Source: JAJZGK01 sp035538795 (GTDB lineage: Bacteria > Pseudomonadota > Alphaproteobacteria > Rhodospirillales > Magnetospirillaceae). From it: 64,000 nucleotides of DNA. The position numbers and the translations under genes are program-made. This document shows, in pieces, positions 61,039-64,000 of this stretch. Position 1 is the first letter of the stretch. Each line of letters opens with the position of its first letter. A model generated the notes under the pieces. The model made no database searches. It saw nothing but the letters and a program-made list of their open reading frames with translations, and was not told where the DNA came from. The stretch is taken from contig DATLJS010000069.1 of assembly GCA_035538795.1 (NCBI GenBank), positions 1 through 64,000 on the forward strand, given 5' to 3'.

Positions 61039-61926
61039 ATGATCGTCTCGGCCAGCTTCCGCACCGATATTCCCGCTTTCTACGGGGACTGGTTCCGCAA
61101 CCGCTTCGCCGCGGGATATTGTCTGGTGGCCAATCCGTATGGTGGTGCGCCCTATCGGGTTTCCTTGCGCCGGGGGGTCGACGGCTATGTCTTTTGGACA
61201 CGCAACGCCGAACCCTTTCTTCCGGCTCTGGGCGACGTCCGTTCCGCCGGTCTGCCTTTTGTCGTGCAATACACCGTCACGGGTTATCCCCGGGCTCTTG
61301 AGCGGTCGGTGCCCGACGCCGTCCGATCGTCGGAAACGATCCGGCGTCTGGCCGGAGACTACGGCCCCCGCAGCGTCGTCTGGCGTTACGATCCGATTCT
61401 GCTTTCCGGCCTGACGCTACCCGAATGGCATGTGCGCAATTTCGCCGCCCTGGCCCGCCGGTTGGAGGGATCGGTAGACGAGGTGACGGTGTCTTTCGCC
61501 CAGATTTATAAAAAGACCGAGCGAAACCTGAACCTGGCGGCCCGCGCTTTGGGTTTTTCCTGGCGCAATCCTGACGCCGGAGAAAAAAACCAGGCTTTGG
61601 AGCGGCTTCGGGATCTGGCCGCCGAGCGGGGTATGCGCCTGACCTTGTGCGCCCAGCCGGATTTATCGGGCGAAGCCGCCCGCTGCATCGACGCCCAAAG
61701 GCTTGCCGACGTCGGCGGCAGGCCGTTTTCGTCGAAAACCAAAGGCAACCGCCCCGGCTGTCTGTGTGCCGAAAGCCGCGATATCGGCGCTTACGACAGT
61801 TGCCCGCACGGCTGCCTTTATTGCTATGCCGTCAGCCGCCGGGCGGTGGTGCGCGAGGCGTTCCGCCGTCATGATCCCTTATCTGAAAGCCTAATCCCTT
61901 TTCCCGGCCCGAAGCCTTGCCTATGA
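61039..61926 (+). CDS. DUF1848 family protein
   Basis: The 295-residue protein begins MIVSASFRTDIPAFYGDWF. Later it has VQYTVTGYPRALE, VWRYDPILLS, and C-terminal GCLCAESRDIGAYDSCPHGCLYCYAVS, with clustered cysteines that may hold an iron-sulfur cluster, radical-SAM-like. Function unknown. Starts 19 bases after the small membrane protein stop. Confidence 0.85.
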   Translation: MIVSASFRTDIPAFYGDWFRNRFAAGYCLVANPYGGAPYRVSLRRGVDGYVFWTRNAEPFLPALGDVRSAGLPFVVQYTVTGYPRALERSVPDAVRSSETIRRLAGDYGPRSVVWRYDPILLSGLTLPEWHVRNFAALARRLEGSVDEVTVSFAQIYKKTERNLNLAARALGFSWRNPDAGEKNQALERLRDLAAERGMRLTLCAQPDLSGEAARCIDAQRLADVGGRPFSSKTKGNRPGCLCAESRDIGAYDSCPHGCLYCYAVSRRAVVREAFRRHDPLSESLIPFPGPKPCL

Positions 61927-61950
61927 TGGGGCGACAACCATTCCGGCAAG

Positions 61951-62913
61951 GTGCTTCGCTCCGTGACTGCTCCCCGTCTGTCCATCGTCGTTCCCTGCTA
62001 CAATGAGCAGGACAATCTCGACGGCTTCTTCCAACGGCTGATTCCAGTGCTGGAGGGCTGCGGCCTGACCTGGGAGGTGGTCTGCATCAATGACGGCAGC
62101 CGCGACGACACGCTGGCCGTGCTGAAAGTCTGGCATGACCGGGAGGAGCGCATCAAGGTTCTGGGACTGTCGCGCAATTTCGGCAAGGAATGTGCTTTGT
62201 CGGCCGGGCTGGACCATGCCCGGGGCGAAGCCGTGATACCCATGGACGCCGACCTTCAGCATCCGCCGGAGGTGATTCCCGAGATGCTTGCCAAATGGCG
62301 CGAAGGCTATGACGTGGTCTATGCGGTGCGTAAGGCCCGCACGGGCCAGAGCTGGCTTAGCCGCTTACAGGCCAAAGCGTTCTATTGGGTGTTCGACCGC
62401 CTGTGCGAGGTGCCGCTCCCCCGCGAGGTCGGAGATTTCCGTCTGTTGGACCGCAAGGTGGTGGACGTCATCAACGACATGCCCGAGCGCACCCGCTTCA
62501 TGAAAGGCATTTTCGCCTGGGTCGGGTTCCGCCAGACCGGCATTCCTTATGATCAGGAAGAGCGTCTGCACGGCGAAACCAAATGGAGCGTCATGGCGCT
62601 GTTGCGCTTCGCTTTCGACGGACTGGTGGCCTTCTCGGATTATCCGCTGCGCTTCGGCGCCCTGATCGGCACGGTGATTTCGATCGTCGCCTTCTTTTAC
62701 ATCGTGGTCCGCGTGGTCAAGACCCTGATCTTCGGCATCGACGTGCCCGGCTACGAATCCATTATCACCATCATGCTGTTCCTGGGCGGCGTGCAACTGA
62801 TCACTTTGGGCGTGATCGGCCATTATCTGGGCCGGGTTTTCAACGAGGTGAAAGGCCGGCCGCTGTTCATCATCCGCGACAAGATGGGATTCGAGGAAAA
62901 GAAGGAGGGGTGA
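61951..62913 (+). CDS. GT2 glycosyltransferase with C-terminal membrane helices
   Basis: The 320-residue protein has SIVVPCYNEQDNLDGFFQRL, VVCINDGSRDDT, VIPMDADLQHPPEVI (DxD) and a C-terminal pair of helices (LIGTVISIVAFFYIVV; IIMLFLGGVQLITLGVIGHYLG), as in GtrB/ArnC/DpmA-type polyprenyl-phosphate sugar transferases. GTG start at 61951, or 61963. Confidence 0.9.
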   Translation: MLRSVTAPRLSIVVPCYNEQDNLDGFFQRLIPVLEGCGLTWEVVCINDGSRDDTLAVLKVWHDREERIKVLGLSRNFGKECALSAGLDHARGEAVIPMDADLQHPPEVIPEMLAKWREGYDVVYAVRKARTGQSWLSRLQAKAFYWVFDRLCEVPLPREVGDFRLLDRKVVDVINDMPERTRFMKGIFAWVGFRQTGIPYDQEERLHGETKWSVMALLRFAFDGLVAFSDYPLRFGALIGTVISIVAFFYIVVRVVKTLIFGIDVPGYESIITIMLFLGGVQLITLGVIGHYLGRVFNEVKGRPLFIIRDKMGFEEKKEG

Positions 62914-62926
62914 GCCCTTCCGTTTC

Positions 62927-63373
62927 CTATTCCGGCCAGGTGACGATATAGCGTTCCAGATGCCGGGCGCGGCGTTCGGGAATTGATCGGCCCCGGATGG
63001 ACTGCCCGGCATCGTGCACCGAATTGGGATCGCCAGTGACCAGCGGATGCCATTTCGGCAACTCCTTGCCCTTGGCCAACAAGCCGTAGGCGCAGGTCGA
63101 GGGAAGCCATTTCAGGTTGGCGACTTCCTCGGGCGTCAATTGCACGCAGTCGGGAACATGCTTCTGGCGTTCGGCATATTTGCTGCACCGGCAGCTTGTC
63201 AGATCCAGCAGGCGGCAGCCGACGTTGGTGTACATCACGTCATCGGAATCTTCGTATTGCAATTTGTGCAGACAGCATTTGCCGCAGCCGTCGCACAGGG
63301 ATTCCCATTCCTCCGGCGTCATCTCGGCCAGGGTCTTGGTTTTCCAGAAAGGCTGGTCGGCGTTATCGTTCAT
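62927..63373 (-). CDS. YcgN-type cysteine cluster protein (UPF0260)
   Basis: The 148-residue protein has the cysteine pattern LCDGCGKCCLHKLQ, then VGCRLLD-x-TSCRCSKY and PDCVQLTPEEVANL, all typical of UPF0260. Function unknown, probably metal binding. Its start overlaps the cobB stop by 4 bases. Confidence 0.92.
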   Translation of the reverse strand: MNDNADQPFWKTKTLAEMTPEEWESLCDGCGKCCLHKLQYEDSDDVMYTNVGCRLLDLTSCRCSKYAERQKHVPDCVQLTPEEVANLKWLPSTCAYGLLAKGKELPKWHPLVTGDPNSVHDAGQSIRGRSIPERRARHLERYIVTWPE

Positions 63374-64000
63374 TCTTGGTCTTCCCGGTCCAGCAGATGA
63401 ATGAACGATGCCGCCACCGCGCCCATGGCCAGACCGGCCTCGGCCAGGGGGCGCCCGGCGGCGTCGGTCAGCGAAAACAGGCGCCGTGCTCCGTTTTCGC
63501 CTTGGCCCTCGGCCATGACGACGGCGTAATGGAACTCGTGGCCGCGAAAGATGCGGCCCTTGCGGCCCAGCGGCCCGTCGGCCAGCAGGGTGGCTCGGCG
63601 GTAGCCCAGATGTAGCCTGCGTTTAGCGAAACTGGTGGACAGCGGCAGCAACCCTGCCAGCATGTGGCGGTTGCCGTCGGCGTCTTCAAGGCTTTCGCCC
63701 AGGGTCATATAGCCGCCGCATTCGCCGAAGATGTTCGCCCCGCGTCCCGCGGCCTGCCGCAGGCCGGCCAGGAAGTCGGAGGCGGCGGCCAAGGCGCCGC
63801 CGTGCAATTCCGGATAGCCGCCCGGCAGATAGACGGCGTCGGCGTCGGCGGGCGGGGCTTGGTCGGCCAGGGGCGAAAAGAAACTCAATTCGGCGCCGGC
63901 CCGCCGCCAGCCCGACAGCAGCGACGGATAGATGAAGGCGAAGGCGTCGTCGCGGGCGACGGCGATGCGCTGGCCCAACGGCGGAATCTGGGACGATTTT
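63370..64000 (-). CDS. cobB: Cobyrinate a,c-diamide synthase, C-terminal part
   Basis: This partial gene continues past the right edge. The visible 210 residues have GQRIAVARDDAFAFIYP, VYLPGGYPELHGG, FGECGGYMTLGE (catalytic Cys of the glutamine amidotransferase domain) and GHEFHYA. It amidates cobyrinate in cobalamin synthesis, using glutamine and ATP. Confidence 0.93.
   Translation of the reverse strand, partial: KSSQIPPLGQRIAVARDDAFAFIYPSLLSGWRRAGAELSFFSPLADQAPPADADAVYLPGGYPELHGGALAAASDFLAGLRQAAGRGANIFGECGGYMTLGESLEDADGNRHMLAGLLPLSTSFAKRRLHLGYRRATLLADGPLGRKGRIFRGHEFHYAVVMAEGQGENGARRLFSLTDAAGRPLAEAGLAMGAVAASFIHLLDREDQE

Overview
The window joins two kinds of DNA. From about 37.1 kb to the right edge it is ordinary chromosome of an alphaproteobacterium. 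The evidence is a class I lysyl-tRNA synthetase, a complete System I cytochrome c maturation cluster (ccmABCDEFGHI), AcnB, dnaK-dnaJ-dapB, and a cobalamin gene. The gene content and GC-rich codon use look like Rhodospirillales, possibly Magnetospirillum-like, but that assignment is from general resemblance only. From base 1 to about 37.1 kb it is accessory DNA, most likely part of an integrative or conjugative element. It carries DUF736 and a large ParB-like protein that share a repeated leader, a relaxase (DUF3363) remnant, two insertion sequences, broken genes and several inverted repeats.

The left arm, 0-6.4 kb, holds the DUF736 and ParB-like genes, a small membrane protein, a zinc-ribbon-like protein, and a HEPN-type gene split by an IS5-family (IS427-like) element. 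The original HEPN reading frame can be rebuilt exactly. From 6.4 to 23.3 kb is a dense anti-phage island. In order it contains: a Fic protein directly ahead of a SIR2-APAZ/short Argonaute pair (SPARSA type); a Gabija pair (GajA with a polyproline tail, GajB); a 3'-truncated DUF4238 gene; a HEPN gene plus a DUF4365 nuclease-TPR gene; and a type III CBASS operon. The CBASS operon encodes CdnC, HORMA and TRIP13, followed by a SLOG/nucleoside-deoxyribosyltransferase-like protein and a DEDDh exonuclease in place of NucC. A divergent single-chain XRE-ImmA/IrrE (CapH-CapP-like) regulator with a PIN protein faces it.

From 23.4 to 33.9 kb lies a cassette bounded by a pair of ~160 bp inverted repeats. 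It carries phosphotransferase, EVE, VOC, NmrA, aldo-keto reductase, epimerase and SDR genes, and four transcription regulators, three or four of them paired divergently with an NAD(P)-dependent enzyme. A second, smaller cassette (YjhX, GNAT, truncated IS66) runs from there to a third copy of the repeat end at 37,074-37,124, which is also the border with the chromosome.

The chromosomal part reads purH, a FlaA1/CapD-type NDP-sugar dehydratase, a membrane protein, acnB, a MarR/AhpD-like divergent pair, ccmA-I, lysK, a quinone oxidoreductase/LysR divergent pair, dapB-dnaJ-dnaK, a small membrane protein, a DUF1848 protein, a GT2 glycosyltransferase, a YcgN-type cysteine-cluster protein and the 3' part of cobB. 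I saw no tRNA, rRNA or CRISPR array, and no integrase.
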